A stretch of DNA of 64,000 nucleotides from JAJDTR01 sp965220415 (GCA_965220415.1 OZ244829.1:2542001-2606000); one strand, 5' to 3'; positions 1-8,580 are shown, counted from the stretch's first letter. Notes: a model not told the origin generated them from the sequence alone. Translations and numbers: made by a program.

Positions 1-1
1 G

Positions 2-484
2 GAAGTCTTTGTAATCGATGAAGACAACCAACAACTCGGTGTCATTTCGGCAAGAGAAGGCGTAGAACGTGCCGAAGCGGTAGGGCTGGATTTGGTAGAA
101 GTGTCGCCCAACGCGGATCCACCTGTTTGCCGAATCATGGATTACGGCAAGTTCCAGTATGAGAAGAGCAAACGGGCGAAAGAGGCGAAGAAGAAACAAG
201 CCAAGGTTGTCTTGAAGACAATCCAGTTCCGATCCGATACGGCGGAGCATGACTATCAATTCAAGAAACGGCACGCCGAGGAGTTTTTGTCCCACGGTTG
301 GAAAGTCAAGGCGGAGGTTAGATTCAGGGGGCGCGAGATGTTGCACACAAATCTCGGCAAACGGATGTTGGAGCGGCTTGCGGAAGATGTTGCCGAAATT
401 GCCGATATCGAACAACCCCCTCGAATGGAAACACGAGTCATGCTTATGATCCTTACGCCAAAGTCATCGCAAAAATCAGCCTAG
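2..484 (+). CDS. infC: Translation initiation factor IF-3, 5' partial
   Basis: IF-3 binds the 30S subunit, blocks premature 50S joining and checks start-codon and initiator-tRNA pairing. The frame is open from base 2, so the true start lies upstream of the window. The visible 160 codons hold the end of the N-terminal domain (LDLVEVSPNADPPVCRIMDY, the IF-3 signature), the lysine-rich linker helix (KSKRAKEAKKKQ) and the whole C-terminal domain (VKAEVRFRGREM). It heads the classic infC-rpmI-rplT cluster, 29 bases before rpmI. In many bacteria L20 represses this operon; no such site can be judged here because the leader is outside the window. Identity is very secure. Confidence 0.97.
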   Translation, partial: EVFVIDEDNQQLGVISAREGVERAEAVGLDLVEVSPNADPPVCRIMDYGKFQYEKSKRAKEAKKKQAKVVLKTIQFRSDTAEHDYQFKKRHAEEFLSHGWKVKAEVRFRGREMLHTNLGKRMLERLAEDVAEIADIEQPPRMETRVMLMILTPKSSQKSA

Positions 485-513
485 CAGTCGTAGCCTAATC
501 GAGGATAAGTCGA

Positions 514-708
514 ATGCCAAAAATAAAAACGCATAAAGGGGCAGCGAAACGTTTGAAAGTAACTGGCACGGGGAAAATCCGTCGGTATCGCGCCAATTCC
601 GGCCATCTGTTCTTAACCAAGACGACGAAACGGAAACGACGGTTAAGACGGAGTACTCTTGCCGATCCCACAAATGTTAAAAAGCTTAATCGCCTAATCC
701 AGAACTGA
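514..708 (+). CDS. rpmI: 50S ribosomal protein L35
   Basis: Small basic protein of the large ribosomal subunit. All 64 residues fit the family: the start MPKIKTHKGAAKR, the central GHLFLTKTTKRKRRLR and an Asn/Leu-rich tail. A GAGGA-type ribosome site (gaggataagtcg) precedes the ATG. It lies between infC and rplT as in most bacteria and is almost certainly co-transcribed with them. Confidence 0.97.
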   Translation: MPKIKTHKGAAKRLKVTGTGKIRRYRANSGHLFLTKTTKRKRRLRRSTLADPTNVKKLNRLIQN

Positions 709-739
709 TGAAAATATTTCTACTGTTGAGGAGTTAAGG

Positions 740-1087
740 ATGCCAAGAGTCAAAACTGGAAGTGTCCGCCGAAAAAGCCGCAAGAGAATCATGAAGCTTT
801 CGAAGGGGTATCGCGGTGGGCGCAACAACCTGAGGCGATCTGCCGTCGAGGCGGTTGAAAAGGGTTGGAATTATGCTTATGCCCATCGACGCGCTCGCAA
901 GCGAGAGTTCAGACAGCTCTGGATCGCGCGAATTAACGCCGCCGCCAGAGCGCATGGAACCACGTACAGTCGTCTGATGAGCGGCTTGAAGAAGGCTGGA
1001 GTCAATCTGAACAGGAAAGTGCTCGCAGACCTCGCCGTTCGCGACGAGAAAGGGTTTGGACGGATTGTAGAGTTGGCAAAAAGTTAG
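740..1087 (+). CDS. rplT: 50S ribosomal protein L20
   Basis: L20 binds 23S rRNA early in 50S assembly and in many species represses its own operon. The 115 residues show the family start MPRVKTGSVRRKSRKR, the RGGRNNLRRSAVEAVEKGW helix and the conserved RARKREFRQLWIARINAA block. An AGGAGTTAAGG ribosome site lies just before the ATG. The gene ends 24 bases before the pheS T-box leader begins, so the phe genes are regulated separately from the infC operon. Confidence 0.97.
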   Translation: MPRVKTGSVRRKSRKRIMKLSKGYRGGRNNLRRSAVEAVEKGWNYAYAHRRARKREFRQLWIARINAAARAHGTTYSRLMSGLKKAGVNLNRKVLADLAVRDEKGFGRIVELAKS

Positions 1088-1349
1088 TATTCGGAACTGT
1101 CGAATAAATCACGATAAAGGCTTTGAAGGGACACAGTAAGCGATTGGGGAATCTCGACAAGAGAGAATGCGTCATCGGCTGAAAGCGCATTTTCGAGACC
1201 AATCGCCGAATTTCATCCCGGAGCCGCCGAGTTGAACGCCAGGTTGGTAAAGTAGGCTCGCGCCGGGAGGTCACCGTTATCGACCAATTAATGAAGTGAA
1301 CAGGTTTTGAAATCGGCACATGTTAAGAGAATGTGCAAAGCAAATTTGA

Positions 1350-1381
1350 GAACCCGAGTTTTCAAGAAAAAACTCGGGTTC
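1350..1381. repeat. GAAACCGAGTTTT palindrome, copy in the T-box leader
   Basis: A 32-base hairpin with arms GAACCCGAGTTTT and AAAACTCGGGTTC. It is one of five members in the window of a family with the consensus arm GAAACCGAGTTTT (others at 2706, 6143, 32583 and 62230). Here it sits between stem III and the antiterminator of a functional-looking T-box, so it adds an extra helix to a regulatory RNA. Confidence 0.85.
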
Positions 1382-1443
1382 GCGCTCATATTCTCAACGC
1401 GAGTTTTGAAATCTGTTAATTAGGGTGGTACCGCGGAAGTCGA

Positions 1444-1491
1444 CGCCTATTGCTTTCGTCCCTAGGGACTGGAGTGATAGGCGTTTTTTTT
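1444..1491 (+). terminator. T-box intrinsic terminator
   Basis: CGCCTAT at 1444-1450 pairs with ATAGGCG at 1477-1483, and GTCCC-TA-GGGAC forms the tip; eight T residues follow (1484-1491). The 5' arm overlaps the region that would form the antiterminator, the standard T-box switch. Confidence 0.93.
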
Positions 1492-1512
1492 GCGGTGCCA
1501 CGGGAGAAAAAC

Positions 1513-2529
1513 ATGCAAGATGAGTTGAAGACAATCGAGGATGAAGCGCTTTCCGAACTTAAAGCGGTGGCGAATTCAGCCGACCTTGAGGAACTTCGGA
1601 TTAAGTACTTTGGACGGAAAGGATTGTTATCCACCGTAATGCGGGGAATGGGGAAACTCTCCGCGGCGGAGCGTCCGGTCATCGGGAAACTGGCAAATAA
1701 GGTTAGGGGGAATCTGACGACGGCTTTTGAGGAGGTCGGCGAAAAATTAGCTCGACAGGAACGCGAGAACCAGCTTGCACTGGAGGCGATTGATATCACC
1801 TTACCGGGCAGGCGCCCGCAGTTGGGGGTAAAGCACCCCATCACGCAGACTCTTGAGCGGATCCAGCAGATCTTCCGAGGGATGGGATTCCACGTCGCCG
1901 ACGGACCGGAAATCGAACACGAATACTACAACTTCGACGCGCTGAACACGCCCGCGGATCACCCCGCCCGCGATCTTCAGGACACGCTTTACATCACGGA
2001 TGAGGTGCTCTTGAGGACGCACACCTCTCCGGTTCAAGTGCGTTTCATGGAAAAACATGCACCGCCGGTGCGGATTATCGTACCGGGAAAAGCCTATCGA
2101 CTCGACTACGATGTGTCGCATACACCGACCTTCCATCAGGTCGAAGGGTTGCTGGTCGATTACCATGTCACGTTCAGCGAGTTGAAAGGCGTTCTCCAGT
2201 CATTCGCGCGCCAGATGTTCGGCGATCAAATCGACATGCGGTTTCGTCCGCACTTCTTTCCTTTTACGGAGCCGAGCGCCGAGGTCGATATCTCCTGCAC
2301 GGTGTGCAGCGGCAAGGGCTGCCGTACCTGCTCGGGAACCGGGTGGCTTGAGATTTTAGGCGCGGGAGCTGTCGATCCGAATGTCTTCGAGTATGCCCGC
2401 TACAATCCGGACGAGGTCACCGGCTTTGCATTCGGTATGGGTGTCGAGCGCATCGCGAGCATACGCTACGGCATTCCGGATATACGCGCGCTCTATGAGA
2501 ACGATTTGCGGTTTTTGCGGCAGTTTTGA
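1513..2529 (+). CDS. pheS: Phenylalanine--tRNA ligase alpha subunit
   Basis: Catalytic subunit of the alpha2-beta2 PheRS that charges tRNA-Phe. The 338 residues are of normal length. An N-terminal coiled coil for tRNA binding (about residues 1-85) precedes the class II catalytic core with motif 2 (LLRTHTSPVQVRFM), FHQVEGLLVD, FFPFTEPSAEVDI and motif 3 (GFAFGMGVERIASIRYG). A cysteine cluster CTVCSGKGCRTCSGTGW is inserted near residue 255, as in many bacterial PheS. I chose the ATG at 1513 because GGGAG lies 7 bases upstream; an earlier in-frame TTG at 1450 is inside the terminator hairpin. Expression is predicted to rise when tRNA-Phe is uncharged. pheT follows after 281 bases. Confidence 0.97.
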   Translation: MQDELKTIEDEALSELKAVANSADLEELRIKYFGRKGLLSTVMRGMGKLSAAERPVIGKLANKVRGNLTTAFEEVGEKLARQERENQLALEAIDITLPGRRPQLGVKHPITQTLERIQQIFRGMGFHVADGPEIEHEYYNFDALNTPADHPARDLQDTLYITDEVLLRTHTSPVQVRFMEKHAPPVRIIVPGKAYRLDYDVSHTPTFHQVEGLLVDYHVTFSELKGVLQSFARQMFGDQIDMRFRPHFFPFTEPSAEVDISCTVCSGKGCRTCSGTGWLEILGAGAVDPNVFEYARYNPDEVTGFAFGMGVERIASIRYGIPDIRALYENDLRFLRQF

Positions 2530-2705
2530 GAGGGTTGGATTGGAAGGAAAGGCGGAAGGCTGGAAGATTGCTCTCCGCACCATCCTCAATCCTCTGGAAC
2601 GGACGATGGGACTGAACGATTTTCTATGAACATTGAAAGTACGAGAAGAGGGAAAATCGACGACTTGGCGCTCGCCGAATCCACACTACGAGAGGATGGA
2701 AGAAA

Positions 2706-2737
2706 GAAACCGAGTTTTGCAGAAAAAACTCGGTTTC
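2706..2737. repeat. GAAACCGAGTTTT palindrome, pheS-pheT spacer
   Basis: Arms GAAACCGAGTTTT and AAAACTCGGTTTC around a short loop. It lies in the 281-base pheS-pheT spacer, which also holds a Ggaagg-type low-complexity stretch (about 2539-2580) resembling ones near 7787, 27826 and 53420. A 62-codon frame over this region only reads through the palindrome and is not a gene. Confidence 0.85.
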
Positions 2738-2810
2738 AAGGCGAAATTGGGGATTTGAGGATTGAAGATTCCATTGCGAAGTATGATTCGAGCGTGGAGA
2801 AACATCACTT

Positions 2811-5207
2811 ATGAATGTATCAATAAACTGGTTAAAAGAATACATCGACTTTGACCTCTCTCCGAAGGCATTGGCGGATCGTTTGTTGATGCTCGGGGTA
2901 GAGACCGAATCCATCAAGCAACTTGGAGAAGGTTTGGATGGCGTGGTCGTAGGCAGAATAAACGCTGTTAAAAACCACCCAAACGCAAACAAACTCGTCC
3001 TTTGCGATGTTGATGTGGGACAGAGTGCGGATGTGCAGATTGTGTGCGGCGCTCCGAACGCGCGCGCAGGGCTGGTTGCCCCCGCCGCGTTGGTTGGGAC
3101 TCAGTTGGTTACGGGCTTGAGGATAAAAGCAGCGAAAATCCGCGGTGAAGAGTCGCTCGGAATGCTCTGCTCGGAAACAGAACTTGGAATCGGCGAAGAC
3201 ACGTCCGGTTTGATGGAACTCCCTGATGATTCTCCTGTCGGTGCGCCGTTAGCGACGGCGTTAGGGCTGGACGACGTTGTTTTGGAACTTGAGGTTACGC
3301 CGAACCGCCCGGATTGTCTCAGCATGATTGGCATCGCACGGGAAATCGGGGCGGAAACGGGCAACTCTGTAAAGTTGCCGTCAGTCCACGTGAAAGAAGA
3401 TACTGCGGATATCCGGGAACTGACGAGCGTTGCGATTGACGCGCCGGAGTTATGCCCGCGGTACGCGGCTCGGGTTATTCGAAGCGTCAGGGTTGCGCCA
3501 TCACCAAACTGGCTGCAGCGGAAACTCGAATCGGTCGGCGTTGGGGCAATCAATAACGTCGTTGATATTACCAACTTTGTCCTGATGGAATGCGGTCACC
3601 CGCTCCACGCCTTCGATTATCATAAACTGGCTGAAAACCGGATTGTTGTAAGACGGGCAGCGCCCGACGAAACCCTCACCACGATTGATGGAACGGAACG
3701 GAAACTCGCGTCGGACACGCTGGTCATCGCCGATGCCGAGAAACCGGTCGCGCTGGCTGGCGTTATGGGTGGATTTGATTCGGAGATTTCCGACCAAACG
3801 GTCGATGTGCTGCTTGAGAGCGCGTACTTCCATCCGCCGAGCATTCGAAAGACCTCAAAAGCGCTGGGTATGCACACCGAAGCTTCGCACCGATTCGAGC
3901 GCGGCGCGGATCCGGAGGGGGTTATACCGGCGATTAATCGTGCGGCGCAACTAATCGCGGAACTTGCCGGGGGAGAAATCGCGAGGGGAATCGTTGATGT
4001 TTATCCGGGGAGACGTCCCCCGGTGCAAGTAAAACTGAGACCGGAGCGTGTCAACTTCGTGCTCGGAACTGAGATCTCCTCCGACGACATGAATGAGATT
4101 CTGACCCATCTCGGATTCAACGTGTCGTCCACATTTGAAGTCACGGTTCCGACGTTTCGACCGGATGTGAATCGCGAGATTGACCTAATCGAGGAAATCG
4201 CGCGCGTGCACGGCTACGACAGAATTCCGACAACGATGCCCACGGGCAATATTCCTACGGCTCCATCAACCGCAAAATCGGAGTTGCGAGAACGGGTGAG
4301 GAACTACCTCGTTGCGTCGGGGATGATGGAAGCCATAAACTACTCCTTCTACGACGCGCAGAGTCTTGATCGCATACGGCTTGAGACATCCGATCCAGCG
4401 AGAGATGCGCTCAAAATCCGCAATCCTCTGAGCGAAGACATGTCGATCATGCGAACAACGCTTATTCCCAGTCTGCTTGAAAATGCACAGCGGAATCGAA
4501 ACTATCGCGTAGAAAACATTCAACTTTTCGAGATGTCCAAAGTGTTTATGCCTAGCGGAGACTCCGAGTTGCCTAACGAGCCCGAACGTGTGTCAGGTGT
4601 CATTGCGGGGAATGTTGGGGCCGGCGTTCATGGCGACCCGTACCGGGCGGCGGATTTCTTCGACATCAAGGGAGTCGTCGAAGGTTTGCTCAACGTCTGC
4701 GGTATATCCGATTACGCCATCGCAACCATACAGCATCCTGTCCTGCATCCAGGTCGAAATGCGTCCGTTGCCGTGAATGGGGAATCTCTCGGTATTTTTG
4801 GAGAAGTTCACCCGGAGGTGCTTGAGAGCTACGATCTTGGGTATAAGGCATACCTGTTTGAGTTAGATTTTGAGGTCTTGGCAGATGCGGCAGATTTAAC
4901 TCGCCGGGTTGAATCGATTTCAATCTATCCGAGCGTTAATCGGGACCTTGCCATCGTGGTAGACGCCGATCTTCCCGCGAGTGGTCCCGATGAACTCATC
5001 CGTTCTTCCGGCGGCGCTTTGGTCAAATCTGTGCGTCTGTTCGATCTCTACATCGGAGACCAAGTGCCGGATGGCAAGAAAAGCCTCGCATATGCCATTG
5101 AATACTCCTCCCCGACGGAAACCCTTACCGATGAACAGGTAGATCAGGTCCACGAAAGAATTGTCAAAAGGCTAAGTTCGGAACTGGGTGGTGAGTTGCG
5201 TAGTTAA
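2811..5207 (+). CDS. pheT: Phenylalanine--tRNA ligase beta subunit
   Basis: Non-catalytic beta subunit of PheRS, carrying tRNA recognition and the B3/B4 editing site that removes mischarged Tyr. The 798 residues are full length. In order: the start MNVSINWLKEYIDFDLS, an EMAP/OB tRNA-binding domain (about 40-150, VVVGRINAVKNHPNANKLVLC), B3/B4 (about 210-390, NNVVDITNFVLMECGHPLHA), B5 (about 400-475) and a C-terminal ferredoxin-fold anticodon-binding domain (SIYPSVNRDLAIVVD onward). The window sequence shows no frameshift. It is presumably co-transcribed with pheS despite the long spacer. Confidence 0.97.
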   Translation: MNVSINWLKEYIDFDLSPKALADRLLMLGVETESIKQLGEGLDGVVVGRINAVKNHPNANKLVLCDVDVGQSADVQIVCGAPNARAGLVAPAALVGTQLVTGLRIKAAKIRGEESLGMLCSETELGIGEDTSGLMELPDDSPVGAPLATALGLDDVVLELEVTPNRPDCLSMIGIAREIGAETGNSVKLPSVHVKEDTADIRELTSVAIDAPELCPRYAARVIRSVRVAPSPNWLQRKLESVGVGAINNVVDITNFVLMECGHPLHAFDYHKLAENRIVVRRAAPDETLTTIDGTERKLASDTLVIADAEKPVALAGVMGGFDSEISDQTVDVLLESAYFHPPSIRKTSKALGMHTEASHRFERGADPEGVIPAINRAAQLIAELAGGEIARGIVDVYPGRRPPVQVKLRPERVNFVLGTEISSDDMNEILTHLGFNVSSTFEVTVPTFRPDVNREIDLIEEIARVHGYDRIPTTMPTGNIPTAPSTAKSELRERVRNYLVASGMMEAINYSFYDAQSLDRIRLETSDPARDALKIRNPLSEDMSIMRTTLIPSLLENAQRNRNYRVENIQLFEMSKVFMPSGDSELPNEPERVSGVIAGNVGAGVHGDPYRAADFFDIKGVVEGLLNVCGISDYAIATIQHPVLHPGRNASVAVNGESLGIFGEVHPEVLESYDLGYKAYLFELDFEVLADAADLTRRVESISIYPSVNRDLAIVVDADLPASGPDELIRSSGGALVKSVRLFDLYIGDQVPDGKKSLAYAIEYSSPTETLTDEQVDQVHERIVKRLSSELGGELRS

Positions 5208-5250
5208 TGTAGGAGGGAATTCCGATTCCCGATACATCGCGATTCGGAGA

Positions 5251-5287
5251 GGGATCTCTATCGCAGTCATTGCCCATTCCTTTGATC
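5251..5287 (+). repeat. 37-bp dispersed unit
   Basis: One of ten units of exactly 37 bp that begin GGGATYTCTATCGC (or a close variant) and end TTGATC. This copy lies between pheT and the methyltransferase gene. It falsely extends the methyltransferase frame upstream. Confidence 0.8.
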
Positions 5288-5316
5288 GCTCCTACAGTCC
5301 TAACCACAATCTCTCA

Positions 5317-6021
5317 ATGAACAAGGCAATCTACGTTCACAAGATTTTCTCCTCCATAGCGCGGCAGTACGACTTCCTCAATTCGCTCCTGAGTCTCCGG
5401 TTCGATCGTTCATGGCGGAGGTTCACCGCTCGTGTCAGCGGCGTCACACAGGGGAGCAAGGTGCTCGATGTCTGCACGGGCACCGGGGAGCTCGCCCTCG
5501 CCTATGCCGATGAAATAGGATCGAATGCAGAGGTAATCGGAACAGATTTCTGCTTTGAAATGTTGGTGGTCGGCAAGCGGAAGGCTGAGAAACAGAAACG
5601 CTCGAAGGTTTTTTTTCCTATAGAGGCGGACACGCTCGTACTCCCGTTTGCGGAGAACACATTTGATGTGGTGTCGGTCGGGTTCGGTATTCGCAATGTT
5701 GCCGACCTTGAAAACGGTATCCGAGAGATGGCACGGGTAGCCGTCAGCGGCGGACGTATCGTGATTTTGGAGTTTACACAACCGAATAATCGGCTGTTTC
5801 GGTGGTTCTACTACTTTTACTTTACGAAGGCTCTGCCCTTCATCGGGAATCTGGTCTCGAAAAACAGAGACGATGCTTACGGCTATCTCCCGAAATCTGT
5901 GATGGATTTTCCCGACTGTGAGGAATTGGGACGGATGATGCGGTCATGTGGCCTGGAGGATATTACGTTCTATCGGAAGACGTTTGGCATCGTCGCTATT
6001 CATGTTGGACGGAAAAGATGA
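5317..6021 (+). CDS. Demethylmenaquinone/ubiquinone methyltransferase (MenG/UbiE family)
   Basis: SAM-dependent C-methyltransferase of the last or near-last step of menaquinone (or ubiquinone) synthesis. The 234 residues carry UbiE signatures: YDFLNSLLSLRFDRSWRR near the start, motif I (VLDVCTGTGELALAYA), VSVGFGIRNVADLENGIREM, and YGYLPKSVMDFPDCEELGRM near the end. I chose the ATG at 5317 (MNKAIYVHKIFSS); an in-frame upstream extension reads through a 37-bp repeat and is rejected. Which quinone is made cannot be told from one gene. It lies 109 bases after pheT, separated by repeat sequence, so it may have its own promoter. Confidence 0.9.
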   Translation: MNKAIYVHKIFSSIARQYDFLNSLLSLRFDRSWRRFTARVSGVTQGSKVLDVCTGTGELALAYADEIGSNAEVIGTDFCFEMLVVGKRKAEKQKRSKVFFPIEADTLVLPFAENTFDVVSVGFGIRNVADLENGIREMARVAVSGGRIVILEFTQPNNRLFRWFYYFYFTKALPFIGNLVSKNRDDAYGYLPKSVMDFPDCEELGRMMRSCGLEDITFYRKTFGIVAIHVGRKR

Positions 6022-6142
6022 GAATCAGCAGAATAATAGCGGACAGCGCCTAACCTATAAAGCCAAAAGCTGGTGCGCAGAGGATTTTTATCGTACTCAT
6101 CGTTCATTCGCTTGATCGCACCCTACAGAAGTGCGGACGGAA

Positions 6143-6174
6143 GAAACTAAGTTTTCAAGAAAAAACTCAGTTTC
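6143..6174. repeat. GAAACCGAGTTTT palindrome, diverged copy
   Basis: Arms GAAACTAAGTTTT and AAAACTCAGTTTC, between the convergent methyltransferase and deacetylase-family genes. It could act as a bidirectional RNA hairpin but has no clean T-tract. Confidence 0.75.
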
Positions 6175-6194
6175 AGCGGTTATTTCATCTACCT

Positions 6195-7145
6195 TCACGT
6201 GCTCTTTACGAGTTGTTCCACGTGCGCGACCAAAGACTCCGACAACCCCTTCAGGCTGTATCCCCCCTCCAATGTCGAAGCAATTCTACCTTCGGCAGTT
6301 TCTGCTGCAATGTCGAGCACGATTGAAGTAAGCGTCCCAAACCCTTCGCCGGTCAGATGGATGGTGGCGAGCGGATCCAACCGGTGGGCATCGAATCCGG
6401 CTGAGATGAGTATGAAATCCGGAGAAAAGTTCAGCAGCGCCGGAGTGAGCACCTTCTCGAAGGTTTCCACATAAGTAGAAATATCGCTCCTTGCCGGCAC
6501 CGGAGTATTGAGCGTTGTACCGACCGCATCACCGGAGCCTGTCTGGTTGGCTGCACCAGTGCCGGGATAAAGCGGTGATTGGTGAATGGAGAAGAAGAAG
6601 ACCGACGGGTCGGCGTAGAATATATCCTGCGTGCCGTTGCCGTGGTGTACATCCCAATCGATAATCGCTACTTTGGGGACACCATGCTCGCGCTGCAGGT
6701 AGCGAGCCGCAACTGCGATATTATTGAACAAGCAGAATCCCATACTCCTGCTCGGTGTCGCATGGTGTCCCGGTGGACGAACAAGTGCGAAAGCGTTTCG
6801 AACCGTTCCCGACATCACCGCGTCAACCGCTCTCAATAACCCGCCTGTTGAGCGGCGGGCAATGTCGAACGATTCCCGCACAACGGGAGTGTCGTAATCA
6901 AGGTTGATTTCCTGCTCGCAGCATCGCCGAACATGGTCGATGTAGTCGCTGGCGTGCGCGTACCGGAGTTGCTCCACGGAGGCATGGGTCGGTTCGATGT
7001 GATGCAGTTCTTCCCAATAATCTGATGCCTGAATCGCCTGGATCCCGGCTCTGATGCGATCTGGACGTTCCGGGTGCCCCGGTCCCGTGTCATGGTTGAC
7101 ATAATCGGGGTGATACGCCAAACCGGTTTTTCCGCAAGTGTCCAT
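6195..7145 (-). CDS. Histone-deacetylase family hydrolase (AcuC/class II HDAC-like)
   Basis: Zinc-dependent amidohydrolase of the arginase/deacetylase fold, likely removing acyl groups from lysine, polyamines or acetylated small molecules. Over 316 residues it keeps the active site: PPGHHA with H127/H128, the zinc ligands D165 and H167 (DWDVHHGNGTQ) and D252 (SAGFDAHRLDP), and the late tyrosine motif EGGYSLKG. The start MDTCGKTGLAYHPDY is family-typical. Its ATG lies 12 bases after the stop of the nicotinamidase-like gene, so the two form an operon. The substrate cannot be read from sequence. Confidence 0.9.
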   Translation of the reverse strand: MDTCGKTGLAYHPDYVNHDTGPGHPERPDRIRAGIQAIQASDYWEELHHIEPTHASVEQLRYAHASDYIDHVRRCCEQEINLDYDTPVVRESFDIARRSTGGLLRAVDAVMSGTVRNAFALVRPPGHHATPSRSMGFCLFNNIAVAARYLQREHGVPKVAIIDWDVHHGNGTQDIFYADPSVFFFSIHQSPLYPGTGAANQTGSGDAVGTTLNTPVPARSDISTYVETFEKVLTPALLNFSPDFILISAGFDAHRLDPLATIHLTGEGFGTLTSIVLDIAAETAEGRIASTLEGGYSLKGLSESLVAHVEQLVKST

Positions 7146-7157
7146 GCGTTTCTCCGA

Positions 7158-7757
7158 CTACCCGCCGACAACCTCATGCGTCATCTTGAATGCCGCTCCC
7201 ATCTCCTCCATCAGCGCGATGGATTCCTTTCCCGTTTGCTCCGTAACAGCCGCGATAGCATCTTCGACGACCGTCACTTTGTAACCTCGTTCAAGCAAAC
7301 CGACAGCAGCAGCCTTGACACAGTAATCGGTGGCTACACCGTAAATAATGTATTCATCGCCACCGGCCGCCTCAAATATCCCGGGCGCGCTGGGATTGGT
7401 GAACACGTCGTAAGTTTGTTTCTCCAACAGAATCTGGTCGGCGTCTTCGATCTGATTGGCTCGCGCTGTTTCTGTTGCGTCATTCTTAAGCACAACCGTA
7501 GCCTCCGTGGTTGTTTCCTCGATTTTCTTCTGCCCCGGGGTGTCCTGGACGCAATGAGGAGGGAAAACTTCAAACTCTTTGTCATCCGGGACATGGGCAT
7601 CCGCGGAGGCGACAATCCTGATGCCGTTCTGCACGGCGTAATCCGTCAATGCTTTTAAGTTGCCTCGAATCTCTTCGGCGCCGGGCACGGATAGCGCTCC
7701 ATCTCGGCTGATAAAATCATATTGGGTGTCGATGTCTACGAATACTTGTCGTGCCAT
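7158..7757 (-). CDS. Isochorismatase-fold cysteine hydrolase, probable nicotinamidase
   Basis: Probably converts nicotinamide to nicotinate for NAD salvage. The 199 residues show the Asp-Lys-Cys triad at D10 (DIDTQYDF), K113 and C146 (GVATDYCVKAA), with the non-proline bulge TDYC. Candidate metal ligands typical of nicotinamidases are D53, H55 and H69 (SADAH and PPHC). I chose the ATG at 7757 (MARQVF) because GGAGG lies just upstream; the in-frame ATG five codons earlier overlaps that ribosome site. It is first in an operon with the deacetylase-fold gene. A related isochorismatase-like amidase cannot be ruled out. Confidence 0.82.
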   Translation of the reverse strand: MARQVFVDIDTQYDFISRDGALSVPGAEEIRGNLKALTDYAVQNGIRIVASADAHVPDDKEFEVFPPHCVQDTPGQKKIEETTTEATVVLKNDATETARANQIEDADQILLEKQTYDVFTNPSAPGIFEAAGGDEYIIYGVATDYCVKAAAVGLLERGYKVTVVEDAIAAVTEQTGKESIALMEEMGAAFKMTHEVVGG

Positions 7758-7920
7758 GGGAATATCCTCCATCGGCTTGGGGCTGGAAGAATGGAAGGTC
7801 GGAAGATCCCATTCCTCATCATCCTCGACCTGTTTGGAAAATAAATGCCAATTTTTTGTTTGCGTGGTTACTCCGTCAAAAGTGTGGGAGTAAGTTCACG
7901 CGGTTTGTGTGAACAGGTTT

Positions 7921-8529
7921 TTAGTCTTTGAGACACTCCATCAAAAGTTTGTCAGGAATGCCGCCGTGACGGAGGATTTTTGGGGGCGAAACCGAGAGAT
8001 TCAGCACCGTCGAGGCGACTTTCGTGAAGGTAGTTCCGCCGTCCACAATCAGGTCGACGCGATCCCCAAGTTGTACGTCCACCTCCTCGGCAGATGTTGC
8101 CGGATTCTCTCCCGACCTGTTCGCGCTGGTGGTCGCGATGGGACCACCAAATTCCCGCAGGAGTTCCAATGTCAACGGATGATCCGGCATTCGGACGCCC
8201 ACGGTACTTCCACCGGCAGTGATTTCCGGAGGCAAATCTCGCGCTTCAAGGATCAGCGTTAATCCCCCGGGCCAAAACCGGTCAGCAAGTCGAGAAAAGG
8301 GTTCTGAAGCAGATTGAGCGACCTGCTCGACATCCGCAATCGAACCGACGAGAATCGCAATCGGTTTGTCATCCGGTCGTCCCTTTATCCGATACAGCTT
8401 TCGCACCGCTTCCGGTTGGAACGGGTCCACTCCTACGCCGTATACGGTATCGGTTGGAAAGGCGACAACACCGCCATCTCTTAAGAGTTCAACGGCTTGA
8501 TTGAGCAGTTGCGGAGGAAATGAATTCAC
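7921..8529 (-). CDS. tsaC: L-threonylcarbamoyladenylate synthase (YrdC/Sua5 family)
   Basis: Makes threonylcarbamoyl-AMP from threonine, bicarbonate and ATP, the first step of t6A at position 37 of ANN-decoding tRNAs. The 202 residues contain the YrdC pattern: GGVVAFPTDTVYGVG, KLYRIKGRPDDKPIAILV, FWPGGLTLIL, VGVRMPDHP and TTSANRSGE. Length and domain match TsaC rather than the longer Sua5. The start is a GTG (MNSFPP) with a weak ribosome site. tsaD, the transferase of the same pathway, is 286 bases upstream on the same strand. Confidence 0.94.
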   Translation of the reverse strand: MNSFPPQLLNQAVELLRDGGVVAFPTDTVYGVGVDPFQPEAVRKLYRIKGRPDDKPIAILVGSIADVEQVAQSASEPFSRLADRFWPGGLTLILEARDLPPEITAGGSTVGVRMPDHPLTLELLREFGGPIATTSANRSGENPATSAEEVDVQLGDRVDLIVDGGTTFTKVASTVLNLSVSPPKILRHGGIPDKLLMECLKD

Positions 8530-8548
8530 GAATATAGGTAATCCAAGT

Positions 8549-8580
8549 TACACCATTTCTCAAAAATGCTAGTGCATTAA
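8549..8580. repeat. TACCATTTCTC dispersed repeat
   Basis: About 30 bases resembling TACCATTTCTCTAAAATGCT plus TGTGCATT. Better copies are at 11235-11262 and, inverted, at 40257-40284. A partial one is near 17166. Confidence 0.6.

Larger units (their letters stand above)
1112..1491 (+). promoter_or_regulatory. T-box riboswitch leader, phenylalanine type, upstream of pheS
   Basis: T-box leaders sense uncharged tRNA and allow read-through of a terminator. Seen here: a Stem I whose arms pair (CGATTGG 1140s with CCAATCG near 1200; CTCGA with TCGAG; AATGCG with CGCATT), a GGCTGAAAGC-type distal loop, and a Phe specifier TTC at 1212-1214 followed by A. Then come the post-stem block CCCGGAGCCGCCGAGTTGAA, an AGTAGG-N-CCGTTA stem III region and the T-box itself, AGGGTGGTACCGCG at 1422-1435, whose TGGT would pair with the tRNA-Phe acceptor end. 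A strong terminator closes the leader. A palindromic repeat lies between stem III and the antiterminator. Confidence 0.95.

Noticed and set aside
1450..1512. Upstream TTG extension of pheS
   Set aside because: It would place the start inside the T-box terminator hairpin; the ATG at 1513 has a good ribosome site.
2626..2814. 62-codon frame between pheS and pheT
   Set aside because: It reads through the GAAACCGAGTTTT palindrome, has no ribosome site and overlaps the pheT start.
5188..5316. Upstream extension of the MenG/UbiE frame overlapping pheT
   Set aside because: The extra residues come from a 37-bp repeat and have no family similarity.
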